Assembly: GCA_031295725.1 (NCBI GenBank)
Contig: JAUMNV010000017.1
Location: forward strand, 1-23,788
DNA from: Collinsella sp.
GTDB lineage: Bacteria > Actinomycetota > Coriobacteriia > Coriobacteriales > Coriobacteriaceae
Direction: 5' to 3'
DNA: 23,788 nt
Positions within the stretch are counted from its first letter, which is position 1, and each line of letters opens with the position of its first letter. Below are positions 8,028-16,881 of this stretch, one piece after another. The position numbers were made by a program, and so were the translations under genes. The notes below the pieces were generated by a model. It had not been told where the DNA came from, made no database searches, and saw only the letters and a program-made list of their open reading frames with translations.

Positions 8028-10013
8028 TTAGAAAAAACGGATATACAGAAGCTCGAACATCACAAAATACAGCAGCGCAAATGGAGCCCCGAGCATAAAG
8101 GCTGTAACTTTAGCCTTCACCTCCTCATCGCAGTAAATAGGGAACCTGAGCAATAGACAGGCAAAAGGTATTATCAAAGGTATGAGATATCGCGCTTGGA
8201 CACCCGCAACTGTCTGGCTTCCAACTCCTGTAAAAGCGATGTATAGAGCCAAAGCAACTAGGTGGCAAGTAGCAAGAACCAGGAATAGAGTCCAAACAAT
8301 TCCGCAACGGCTAAGCTTTATTTTAGTATCTTTTTCATTATCAATAATGCAAATAGCTTCAAACAGCATGATGGGGAGATACGAAAGCCATGGGAACAGA
8401 TTAGACACGTCCCCAAGATAAGCCATATTCGTTGATATTGAATTGAGAAACGCCGGGGTCAGCATCGATCCAAAAACGAAATTCGAGATTACAGCTATAG
8501 TTCCAACTGGATTTGCAAGCACTCCCGTCGTTTGACCAGCCGTAGAGACTTCGGAGCCACCACGTGCATCAGAAATATTATTTACGACAGATGAGAAATA
8601 TGGCGTCAAGAAAGATAGGATCATAATGGCACAAACGAATAGAGCAGTACCAATCAAGATACGTCTTTGCTTGCTTGAAACATATTTATTTGCAGGAATT
8701 AAAAGCGCAAGTCCAAATAAGGGAAAATAAATCGCTTTAGCTGCAAACCCGATTGCAAAAGATAGTAGAAATGCGAAGAACGTTTTAGCAGAAATATCCT
8801 CTTCAGAAATAAGCATCTTCAACAAAAGAGCTGTTCCTAGCAAACTGAACGATATCACACAGGGATCATACGAGTAACTGGCTGCCATTAACACAGCAGA
8901 CGGGAACAACGCAATACAAGTGAAAAGACATTTTCTGCAAGGGGCTATACGAATTGCGATTCCGCAGATAACTGCATACGCAAACAAATTAAAAATTTTA
9001 CCCAATGCAAATTTGATAGAGAATGGGAGATGAAGCAAGCGACCCAAACAAAGGCCGATAGATGAAGGAATATAGGCAATTTTAGAAAGAGCCACACTAT
9101 CAAAACAATTAAAACGTTCGATACCTTCAGCTAAATCATTTTTATCAGCCTCTCTGACCAATTGCTCAACAGAGCCACGGTTAAACTCTCTTGTTTCATC
9201 TATTGGGTACTTACCCAAAGCTGCATCCAAACTAAAGCCGTCCCCCATATAAAACTGCTCGACTATCATTCGGTCAGAATTTGTTATTTCAGCATTTGTG
9301 AGGTAGGAAAAACTGTTTGCATTTCCATAGTGGACCTCATCATCCCATGTCAAAAAATTTGTAACGGGAAAGCAAATAATTACGGATAGACCAATTGAGA
9401 CAATGCATGCGAAAGCGAACAGTTCGGGCTTCAGATAAGAAATGCCCCCATTAATAGCAATCAATCCGATCAAAACCGTAATGGGCAAAGCAGACGCGAA
9501 CAACACCGTCTTTGACTTATCGAGCGGAATGCCAATAAAAGCGATTAAAACAGCAAAGCCAACAAAAACCGCCAAATAAAAGAAACACTTCTTAGCATCA
9601 GTTTTCTTAACCGAGGTTACGAAGCTCTTCATCAGGCCATAGCAAAGCTCAATTCCCTGGAACGCTAAAACTAAATGAAAGCATATAACCAGACCTGAGA
9701 TATTCCATGCACCAAGACCGAAGGGGCCAAACGTCTTCGCGCCAGCCAATATGATGAAAACTAGCAGAAAGCTGCTGAGGATACTGGACGCGACGAGAAC
9801 GGTTATCTGACGAATAGCATCACCGCTCGACTGTGATTTCGGTTGCAAATATAAGCACGCAACAGCAACGACATCGCAAAAGAGTTCAAGAATGAATAGA
9901 TTTAAATTCTTATAGTGCAATGATGTCGCGACAGCTAACAAAAGAAGTCCCAGCCCAAAGATGGCAAGCGCGTACTCGCTTTTCTTAATTGCAGGATTAT
10001 TCAAAACGTGCAT
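8028..10013 (-). CDS. DUF2142 multi-pass membrane protein (GT-C-like)
   Basis: About 661 residues with roughly a dozen hydrophobic segments spread over the whole length. A large loop after the sixth or seventh helix opens with LTWDDEVHYGNA (residues about 222-233), an acidic DDE-H pattern right after a membrane helix, as in GT-C glycosyltransferases. SYDPCVISFSLLG in the middle is also typical of DUF2142, a family of predicted membrane proteins found in polysaccharide clusters. GT-C enzymes use polyprenyl-phosphate sugars on the outer membrane face, and a DPM-like GT2 lies 315 bases downstream. The start is unclear: ATG 10013 has GGAG almost abutting it, while TTG 10019 lengthens the protein by two residues. 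The 104-base gap to the upstream GT4 gene holds no ORF and no clear promoter. Confidence 0.75.
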   Translation of the reverse strand: MHVLNNPAIKKSEYALAIFGLGLLLLAVATSLHYKNLNLFILELFCDVVAVACLYLQPKSQSSGDAIRQITVLVASSILSSFLLVFIILAGAKTFGPFGLGAWNISGLVICFHLVLAFQGIELCYGLMKSFVTSVKKTDAKKCFFYLAVFVGFAVLIAFIGIPLDKSKTVLFASALPITVLIGLIAINGGISYLKPELFAFACIVSIGLSVIICFPVTNFLTWDDEVHYGNANSFSYLTNAEITNSDRMIVEQFYMGDGFSLDAALGKYPIDETREFNRGSVEQLVREADKNDLAEGIERFNCFDSVALSKIAYIPSSIGLCLGRLLHLPFSIKFALGKIFNLFAYAVICGIAIRIAPCRKCLFTCIALFPSAVLMAASYSYDPCVISFSLLGTALLLKMLISEEDISAKTFFAFLLSFAIGFAAKAIYFPLFGLALLIPANKYVSSKQRRILIGTALFVCAIMILSFLTPYFSSVVNNISDARGGSEVSTAGQTTGVLANPVGTIAVISNFVFGSMLTPAFLNSISTNMAYLGDVSNLFPWLSYLPIMLFEAICIIDNEKDTKIKLSRCGIVWTLFLVLATCHLVALALYIAFTGVGSQTVAGVQARYLIPLIIPFACLLLRFPIYCDEEVKAKVTAFMLGAPFALLYFVMFELLYIRFF

Positions 10014-10116
10014 CTCCAACTAAAGACAAAATCGAATAGGATAAGTCGACAATAACAAATTCGGGTCTTAGATCCAACTTCACTCAAAAGCTAAGTAAAA
10101 GCCAGCCAAGTATCAC

Positions 10117-11262
10117 TTAGCAAATACAAAACGCCTTCTCGACATCTATAGCAGTGGCGTCCCAGCTATATCGATTTTCAACAAGGGCCCTAGAGTTTCG
10201 AGACTGTAGAGAAAGCAGCTTTCGATCATCAAAAAGCCTGCATAATGCCGAAACCACCTCATCAGATGACATGGACTGAATTATCGTGCCGTAGCTATCA
10301 TCTGGAATAAGCTCGTGCGCGCCTCCCACATCTGTTACCACAGCAGGCGTTCCGCAAGCTGAAGCCTCAAGAAGTACCGTCGAAAAGCCTTCGGACCGAG
10401 TTGGAAGACAAAGCACATCTGCTTGCTGAAGTAAGGAGGAAATGTCCTCTGCGCTACATCTCCCAAGCCAAAACAAGTTCGACGAACAGGCTTCCTTGAC
10501 TTCATTGGCCAGCGGACCATCCCCTGCAAGAACAAAACAAATATCACGCTTGGTAATATCCTTTGCGCGAGCTGCCTCAATAATTGAATAAATTCCCTTT
10601 TCAGGAATAAACCGCCCAACAAAAGCCACAACTAAAGATGATTGAGGGACACCTAATTCTGATCGGAAATCTCTACCCGAAGAGATGCTCCTATAAATTG
10701 AAGCATTGATTGAGTTCGATATTACGCCCTTTGCACCGATATTAAAATGCTGAAGCCATTCAACGCTTTTAGAAGAAATCCCATAGAAATCAGGTTCGAA
10801 CGTCTTTACGCGATCAGTAATCCAATCCTCATATCGGCGCACAAAATAATCAAGGAATGGCTGATTGAAAGAAAGATACGCTGAACCATGGTCGAGAACG
10901 ACGGCCCTAGTGTTATGATCCACAGCAAACTTCAGCCCTTCGAGTGAGAGGGGGAAAAGCCTCGTGTTGATAAGTACGCCGTCCCACTCATAATCATCAA
11001 GGCTTTGCAGGAGCCGGTAATAATCGCCGGTTTTTTTGGGAAGAGGAAGCCTTCCATCAAGCAATGAAATACATGGAAGCCGAATTATCTCGAGACCGTT
11101 TTCGACTGAATGACCGACTCCTACGCGCATTGAATCATTAGTAACGATAACCACCCTGTCGCCGCGGGCAGCTAGGGCATGAGCGAGACCATCGACAAAA
11201 TTGCCAATTCCACTAAGTTGCGGGTGATAATGATGGGTGAAAATACAAATAGAAGAACTCAT
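10117..11262 (-). CDS. Family 4 glycosyltransferase (GT-B, glycosyl transferase group 1)
   Basis: A 381-residue retaining GT-B enzyme. The N-terminal acceptor domain opens with ICIFTHHYHPQLSGIGNFVDGLAHAL (within residues 5-30), the glycine-rich start typical of GT4. The donor-binding domain has FVGRFIPEKG (214-223) and LAGDGP (245-250), then the E-x7-E signature EGFSTVLLEASACGTPAVV (291-309, Glu 291 and Glu 299). It adds one sugar from a nucleotide donor to the growing repeat unit in the cytoplasm; specificity is unknown. It lies 33 bases after licD in the same direction, so it is probably in one operon with licD and the flippase. No transmembrane segment is visible. The translation ends KAFCIC. 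Confidence 0.9.
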   Translation of the reverse strand: MSSSICIFTHHYHPQLSGIGNFVDGLAHALAARGDRVVIVTNDSMRVGVGHSVENGLEIIRLPCISLLDGRLPLPKKTGDYYRLLQSLDDYEWDGVLINTRLFPLSLEGLKFAVDHNTRAVVLDHGSAYLSFNQPFLDYFVRRYEDWITDRVKTFEPDFYGISSKSVEWLQHFNIGAKGVISNSINASIYRSISSGRDFRSELGVPQSSLVVAFVGRFIPEKGIYSIIEAARAKDITKRDICFVLAGDGPLANEVKEACSSNLFWLGRCSAEDISSLLQQADVLCLPTRSEGFSTVLLEASACGTPAVVTDVGGAHELIPDDSYGTIIQSMSSDEVVSALCRLFDDRKLLSLQSRNSRALVENRYSWDATAIDVEKAFCIC

Positions 11263-11295
11263 TACATAACCTCATCTGGTAAAGATTTCATATCC

Positions 11296-12156
11296 TTAAT
11301 TCTGCGCAGTCCAGACTTCACCATCCCCAAAGTCAAGCAGAAGAGGAAGATGGGTATGTCGATTTTCCGGCTCCGGAATTTTCTTCCATTCGCCATACAT
11401 CGTTGTAAGATATTTATCCGTCATACGAGGAACGGGGAATTCACTGCCTTCGAAAACCGCACTGCTCAGAGGGAAAATCTCTGAAATAGGCACTGGCGCC
11501 ATATTCGGCCAGCTTAACGTCAGACAATAATCAGAGACCTCACCCGTATTTGAGTCGGCAATACAGGAGTCGAACAAATCCTGGTAAGAGCATGCGCCTC
11601 GAGAAACCAGTCGTTCCACTACGTGTATAGCAGAACAACCAATTTGCTCGAGTTGTCCAAGGAACCCTTTATGAGGGACAACAATGGAAGAAGAGTGATA
11701 TAAATAAGCTCTTTTCTGTGCAATTGATGCAGTTCGGACTTGTTTTGCACGAAGGCGTTTATCTGTATAGAGCTGGTCATATGGAAAGATGTCGACAAAA
11801 ATACCCATCGAACTGGAAGCCTCTCGAGCCTCCTGATTCTCGAAGCGAGTTTCATCGCGATACACCTTAGCAAACATCGCAGCATAGCCAATAGTATTCC
11901 GCGATGTATGGAGCGAATATCCTTCCGGTAAACCATCCTCGGCTAAAGAGCAAAAGCGGTCATAGTCTGAACGCATCATTCCGATATCTATATCATCATC
12001 CCAAGGGATAAACCCCCTATGACGCATTGCTCCTAAACATGTTCCGCCATCAAGCCACCACCTGATGCCGTGCTTAGAGCAGAATGCAGCGACAACCTGA
12101 AGGATATCCAATTCAGTGTTTTGAAGCTTTAATAGCGCGTGAGCTTTAGACATCAT
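11296..12156 (-). CDS. licD: LicD family phosphocholine transferase
   Basis: LicD proteins move phosphocholine from CDP-choline onto a sugar of a cell-surface polysaccharide or teichoic acid. The 286-residue product has the family core WWLDGGTCLGAMRHRGFIPW (33-52) followed at once by DDDIDIGM (53-60), the nucleotidyltransferase-like GG and DxD motifs. I chose the ATG at 12156 (a second ATG follows at 12153), 4 bases after the flippase stop. The frame stays open further upstream, but that would overlap the flippase by over 70 bases. LicCA (CDP-choline maker) and LicB lie in the same window, which supports choline as substrate. Some LicD relatives transfer other phospho-groups (fukutin-like proteins are distant kin), so the donor remains inferred. 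Confidence 0.92.
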   Translation of the reverse strand: MMSKAHALLKLQNTELDILQVVAAFCSKHGIRWWLDGGTCLGAMRHRGFIPWDDDIDIGMMRSDYDRFCSLAEDGLPEGYSLHTSRNTIGYAAMFAKVYRDETRFENQEAREASSSMGIFVDIFPYDQLYTDKRLRAKQVRTASIAQKRAYLYHSSSIVVPHKGFLGQLEQIGCSAIHVVERLVSRGACSYQDLFDSCIADSNTGEVSDYCLTLSWPNMAPVPISEIFPLSSAVFEGSEFPVPRMTDKYLTTMYGEWKKIPEPENRHTHLPLLLDFGDGEVWTAQN

Positions 12157-12160
12157 CGGC

Positions 12161-13405
12161 CTATCTCTTTTCCCCAAACCATTCTTGCGTCTGTTTCCCC
12201 AAAACAAAAGACTGATAAATAAGGCAAATAGCATTGGATATAAGCGCCGTTACAGTAGGGCCATTTAAGCCAAACAACACTTGCGCGGGAGCCATGACAG
12301 CAACAGCACTGATTAAGGACAATATGCTGCCAACAAATACCCCTCGGTAGTTATCAAGAGAAACCAGCAAATCGTTGACAAACCAAGCAATGCCAGTCAA
12401 AAAGGCACAAGCCAACATAGGCTGAAGGAGATCAGAATGTTTGGCTATTCCAGCGCCATAAAACAAAGACAGCAATAATTTGCCGAAAAAGAAAAGCGCA
12501 ACTGCTGATATGACGCCGACAAATAAAATACCGGCAAGTATTTTACCTATAAGCGTAAAAAAGGACTTTTCCCTAGAATAGTAACGCTCTACTAAATAAC
12601 CTAATAAAGGATTATAGATATACGTCGCACCCATTTGGATAATTGCCACGGGAGCAGCAACTGATGCATAAATGCCTAGAGCAGAATCTCCGAATGTATA
12701 AGATAAATACTGCCTTGGAATATTCGGCGCCGCAGAAGCAGCAATGCCGCCCAGAACGATGGGCAAACAGCCACATAGGAAAGCTCTGACCTTCGCTTGG
12801 GTAATTCCAAGTTTGATTGCAGAGATTCGATTTGATCTCGGATAATCGTAAATAACACCGATACCTATAGTCACTACCGTCATTAGCAACAATGCACCTT
12901 CGAGGCTATTTAACAGCCCAAAGACAACAATGAACGAAAGGAGAGAACCAATGCCCTGCATTATGAGGGATTTCCCAATATAGTCCATCCTATGGCCAAC
13001 CTGATCATTGGCATGCATGACATCAATAACTAAGCCGGCGGTTTTATAGAGAGCATACAAAAGAACAGCAGGCACCGTATCAATACGACACGTCGCAATG
13101 GAATAGACGGCCAACATTGCAAACGCCATAAACGTAGTAAAGAAACGAAAAGTCAGGTATTCACCAGCAGAGTTTTTCCTTTCAACATCTGCAATTTGTA
13201 CCGTGTACATCCTGTATTGGGCCAATTGAGAAAACATGTTGAAAATAGACATAGCAAGGGAATAAATTCCAGCAGCACTATATCCATCAGACAGTCGAAC
13301 GACCAATATAGTGATTAGCCATTGACAGCCTAAATTCGTCAACGAGCCAACGGTATTCCAGAACATATTGTGTTTAATCGAAAGAGTCTTCTCTGTGGCT
13401 TCCAC
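12161..13405 (-). CDS. Polysaccharide flippase (Wzx/MOP-type)
   Basis: About 414 residues with 11-12 hydrophobic helices, beginning with an amphipathic KHNMFWNTVGSLTNLGCQWL stretch, as at the start of MOP-superfamily O-antigen/teichoic flippases. An Asn/Gly-rich first helix, then TTFMAFAML, a mid-protein PNIPRQYLSYTFGDSALGIYA loop (this motif is typical of Wzx-like exporters) and long hydrophobic helices follow. It would move undecaprenyl-linked oligosaccharide across the membrane. The start is uncertain: GTG 13405 has AGAAGG 12 bases upstream, TTG 13429 adds eight residues but lacks a ribosome site. It follows the GT2 gene by 44 bases and runs into licD with a 4-base gap, so exporter and phosphocholine transferase are likely co-translated. 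Confidence 0.85.
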   Translation of the reverse strand: MEATEKTLSIKHNMFWNTVGSLTNLGCQWLITILVVRLSDGYSAAGIYSLAMSIFNMFSQLAQYRMYTVQIADVERKNSAGEYLTFRFFTTFMAFAMLAVYSIATCRIDTVPAVLLYALYKTAGLVIDVMHANDQVGHRMDYIGKSLIMQGIGSLLSFIVVFGLLNSLEGALLLMTVVTIGIGVIYDYPRSNRISAIKLGITQAKVRAFLCGCLPIVLGGIAASAAPNIPRQYLSYTFGDSALGIYASVAAPVAIIQMGATYIYNPLLGYLVERYYSREKSFFTLIGKILAGILFVGVISAVALFFFGKLLLSLFYGAGIAKHSDLLQPMLACAFLTGIAWFVNDLLVSLDNYRGVFVGSILSLISAVAVMAPAQVLFGLNGPTVTALISNAICLIYQSFVLGKQTQEWFGEKR

Positions 13406-13449
13406 AAATATAAGCGCCCTTCTGAACAAGTCGCGATTCGGATACGAAG

Positions 13450-14415
13450 CTATTTTGCTTCTTTAATCATGTTTAAAATCAAAAGAAACAGCCAATTCGG
13501 TACAAGTCGCATAACGATTTCAGCTTTAGCAATGGACGGGCAAGCTCGTCGATATTTAAGCAAGCCAATTATGGAGCGTCGCTCTCTTGCATCGGCGAAC
13601 CCCATTATTTCCTTTAGGTGCGGTGAATCAGGAAATCTTTCGGCAAATTGCTTAGCTGTATCAACCCTGTTTTTAACTCTTGTTAAATACCAATCATCTT
13701 TTGAAGCAACACCCGCAAGGAATCCAGTTTCATTCCCGCCATGTCGACGATACTTAACCAAGGGAGTCGTTGTAAAACTGCACTTCCCCAGTTCGCTGCA
13801 GCCCAATGTCAACCACAAATCATGTGCAGTGGATTCCGGAAAGGGAATCATCGACTTAGCAGCACTCGCATCTAGCATGAGAGCCATACCAATGCCGTAG
13901 CATACACTTGCAGCCTGAATAGTAATATCCTCTCCGGAGCACCAATTTACTTCAGGCGAATTTGGATGAGCTTTTCTGTAGCTCTCTACCAGCATGTTTC
14001 CGTTTTCGTCGATTACCGATCTATCGCAAACATCAAGAATTGAGCCTTCTTCTAGCATATGGTTGAGCGAAACTTGAACTCTGTTAGGCTCCCAAATATC
14101 ATCTTGATCGCAAAATACTACGTAATCCCCTTCTGCCAAAGAGAGTAGTGCCTCGAACGATTTGACATAACCGAGATTTTTATCGCCATGATAATAACGA
14201 TAGGCGTTTTTCTTTATATGCTCTTGGATAAACCCCTCTAAAGAGGCCGATTCGGGGCAGTCATTTCTGACCAAAAGCGTAACCGGAAACGTTTGTTCAT
14301 CAATCGAATCAAGTTGAGCGGCGAAAAACTTAAGATCAGGTTTATATGCTGAAAGAAGTACGCATACGCCTGTACCATTTCCCTTTTCTATTTCCAAAAA
14401 TCCTCCCAAAGTCAT
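13450..14415 (-). CDS. Family 2 glycosyltransferase (rhamnosyltransferase-like)
   Basis: A 321-residue GT2 enzyme. VCVLLSAYKPD (17-27) starts the nucleotide-binding fold, NDCPESAS (51-58) is the variable acidic loop, FCDQDDIWEP (101-110) holds the DxD motif in the DQDDIW form common in rhamnosyltransferases, and AHDLWLTL further on is the acceptor/catalytic region. The DQDDIW form and rfbA nearby make a rhamnosyl transfer plausible, but this is inference. The ATG at 14415 overlaps the stop of a truncated upstream gene in an ATGA junction, so its translation was built for coupling. It has only a weak site of its own. A TTG at residue 7 has a strong GGGAGG just 4 bases upstream and could be an alternative start. 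Confidence 0.88.
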   Translation of the reverse strand: MTLGGFLEIEKGNGTGVCVLLSAYKPDLKFFAAQLDSIDEQTFPVTLLVRNDCPESASLEGFIQEHIKKNAYRYYHGDKNLGYVKSFEALLSLAEGDYVVFCDQDDIWEPNRVQVSLNHMLEEGSILDVCDRSVIDENGNMLVESYRKAHPNSPEVNWCSGEDITIQAASVCYGIGMALMLDASAAKSMIPFPESTAHDLWLTLGCSELGKCSFTTTPLVKYRRHGGNETGFLAGVASKDDWYLTRVKNRVDTAKQFAERFPDSPHLKEIMGFADARERRSIIGLLKYRRACPSIAKAEIVMRLVPNWLFLLILNMIKEAK

Positions 14416-14660
14416 GTTTTCAAGATTAGCAAAGCAATCATTAGAGATTTAAGGTGTTGTTTATTACGCTCAAAAAAGACAGGAGAAGGCTCGGCCTTTA
14501 GATAATACATGGCGGCAAATTGAATGGTGCTCCCGTAATTTTTAACACCAACACCGACATCTCGCCCCCCTAGAGGGAGCGAGATGGTTGGCTTTTCAAA
14601 ATAATCTGAAAAGGAAGCTCGTAGAGAATTAAAATCCTGCGCACCGGAAGTGCATACAGT
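14412..14660 (-). pseudogene. 3' remnant of an unidentified polysaccharide-operon gene
   Basis: An open frame of 82 codons without a start codon, ending in a TGA that overlaps the ATG of the GT2 gene (ATGA junction). Its translation is clearly protein-like, for example DYFEKPTISLPLGGRDVGV, KNYGSTIQFAAMYYLKAEPS and FFERNKQHLKSLMIALLILK. I do not recognise the family. The frame is closed upstream by TAA at 14661-14663, and beyond it lie only the end region of the L,D-transpeptidase gene and its hairpin. I infer that a gene once preceding the GT2 in this operon was cut by the arrival of the repeat-protein block. The operon promoter may have gone with it; none is evident in 14416-14770. Confidence 0.55.
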
Positions 14661-14732
14661 TTATGACTGCCTTCTCATGAAACCGCTTGCCAAATCAAAG
14701 CACCTCAATTGGAAAAGAGTCCCTTAAGAATC

Positions 14733-14761
14733 AGTGTCTTTCTCCCACCTTTAAAGACACT
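14733..14761 (-). terminator. Hairpin after the L,D-transpeptidase gene
   Basis: AGTGTCTTT (14733-14741) and AAAGACACT (14753-14761) form a perfect 9-bp stem with an 11-base loop, starting 10 bases after the stop codon at 14771. The bases beyond it on the minus strand (GATTCTTAAGG) have only a short T-run, so termination strength is uncertain. Confidence 0.5.
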
Positions 14762-14770
14762 TGTCCAATA

Positions 14771-16839
14771 TCAATAGGAAACAACCTTTGTTCCATAAGG
14801 TATGTTATCGTAAATCCATTTTGCGTTCTGGATCTCAAGGCGCACACATCCTGCAGAGGATGGAACGCCCATCGTGGGATCCATCACCCGGTTACTGTTG
14901 ACGTAGTAGGGCGAAGAATGGAATAGATAATCACCGTAGAACTGTGTGTAGTAATAGCAAGTATATCCATGCCCAAAGGAGTATCCCTTTCCGTAGACTT
15001 GGTACTCCCCTATCACAGTTGGCGTACTGGCTTTTCCCGTCGAACATACATATCGACGGTTTAAGGACCAATTATTCCATGACCCAGTGTAGATGCTCGT
15101 GATACAACGCGACGTATCGACAAGTATCAGCCAATTTGTATTGCTTGAATAACTTTGAGCTTTAGCGTCCATATAGTCTGACACCCACGCGCCGTTAGCC
15201 ATGAAGTAATTCCAGGATCCGTCCACAACGCGCCAGCCAGTAGCCATAGCCCCACTAGCATCAAGCCAATACCAGGTGCCGCCCAAATTGAGCCATCCCG
15301 TCTGCATATAACCAGACGAATTCAAGTAATACCAATATCCGTTAACGGCAACCCAACCGGTTTTCATAACGTAAGTAGATGGATCTAAATAGGACCAGGA
15401 GCCATCCTTGCTCAGCCAGCCAGATCGTGCATAGCCAGCGGTCTCATCAAAGAAGTACCATTTTCCGTTAACGTTCTGCCAGCCGACGCTCAAGGAGCCA
15501 TTAGTCGGATCAGCATAGAAAATGCAGCCACCAAGCGTCACGAAACCGCGCGCTTCGACCAATTCGCCATCGCCGTTTGAAGTAAATAACTTCCCATTGC
15601 GCAATGTTCCGCACAACGAGCAGTCAGAACCAGCAAAAGCCTTAGACGGACCATCCTGAACCGAGTCCTGGACATCTACCCATTCACGACAAGCAACAGC
15701 GCCTGAGCCTTTTGCATAATAGCTTTTCCCATTTACAGAAAAATGCCCGAGCAGCATTTTGCCGTCGACGGCAGGATCAAGATAATAGTATTGGCTACCG
15801 TCCTTCAGGCAACCCGTCTTTACAATACCCGATGCATTAGATGGCTCAGCGTAATACCAGTCTCCATCGCTCATAAACCAGCCGAGTGACAGCGCTCCCG
15901 TTGAAGAAAATGATACCGATTCGATCCGATGGAAAAAAAGCCGGTAACCATTCTATTGTCATTTGCGATATCGAGCCAATACCAAGCGCCGTTCACCGAA
16001 CGCCAGCCCGACGCAAGTGCGCCGGAACCGTCTGCGTAATACCAGTCCGTACCATCAAACGCCCAACCAACAGCCATTGCACCGGAATCCGATAAATAAT
16101 AACGTGATGAGCCAACGGAAACGATTCCCCTAGACATAGCACCATCATTGGCGGGATCAAGCCAATACCAGTTATTGCCAGTTTGAAGCCAACCGGTTAA
16201 GACTTCACCATTGCTACCCCAATACCATAAACCGTTATCAAGACACCATCCATTAATCAGTCCATAGGTTCCAAGAAGATAAGGATGCCCATCGATAACA
16301 CGTCGCCCAGTAACCATGGAACAGCCGTCAAGGGAGTCAAACCAGTACCATTGGCCTCCGATAAGCTGCCAACCATTTGCCAAAGCGCCTGATGGACTCG
16401 CGTAATACCACTTATTGTCAGTAAAAATCCAGCCGCAACTCATCGCGCCGTCACGAGCGGGGTCCAAATAAAACAACGAGCCGTCAACATTCTGCATTCC
16501 GGTCAAACGGCAGTCGTCAAGATAGTAATACCAGGACAAACCGTCCCATTGCCATCCAGATAGTTTTTCCGTCGTCGACGAGTCTTGGCTTTCGACAACC
16601 TGTGGATTCGAATCTTCCGCTGTTTTGCCAGCATAATCGTTGGAATCTTGAGCGAGACCGCCGCCGACAAAAGCACCCGACCCTTCCGTCGAGTCGCGCT
16701 CTACGATATCGTTATCCGCCCCCTCTTCCACGGCATAAGCAGTGCAAGAAAACGCGGGGGCGAAAACCGAGAGCGAGGCGGATAGTAGCACCAAGCCGAT
16801 TGCTCGCCAGCAAATTCGATGATCAATCCGAGCATTCAT
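14771..16839 (-). pseudogene. Choline-binding-repeat L,D-transpeptidase, split by a frameshift
   Basis: Two consecutive frames make one gene. The 5' part (ATG 16839) has a signal peptide (residues 1-37, ending CTAYA), a short acidic linker and aromatic repeats up to SIGSNRYHF (residue 311). It then runs out of frame and stops near 15871. Lacking one T in the coding-strand T4 run (complement of 15907-15910), the frame would otherwise continue SSTGALSLGWF straight into MSDGDWYYAEPS of the 3' part, which holds more repeats and a YkuD L,D-transpeptidase domain (FHSSPYY, then SSAGCVRLE with the catalytic Cys; His 319 and Cys 343 counted from the MSDG Met). The repaired protein would be about 689 residues. 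YkuD enzymes make 3-3 peptidoglycan crosslinks or attach proteins to the wall. It follows the NlpC/P60 gene by 42 bases. A sequencing error is possible. Confidence 0.85.
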
Positions 16840-16881
16840 TTCAGGCCCCCAACCGGTACCGACTGTCTTACAAGGAATCAA

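Noticed and set aside
14558..14586. Hairpin CATCTCGC/GCGAGATG with a GC-rich loop, resembling a terminator
   Set aside because: It lies inside the protein-like 82-codon remnant and has no T-run on the minus strand, where transcription runs. A coding coincidence is the simpler reading.
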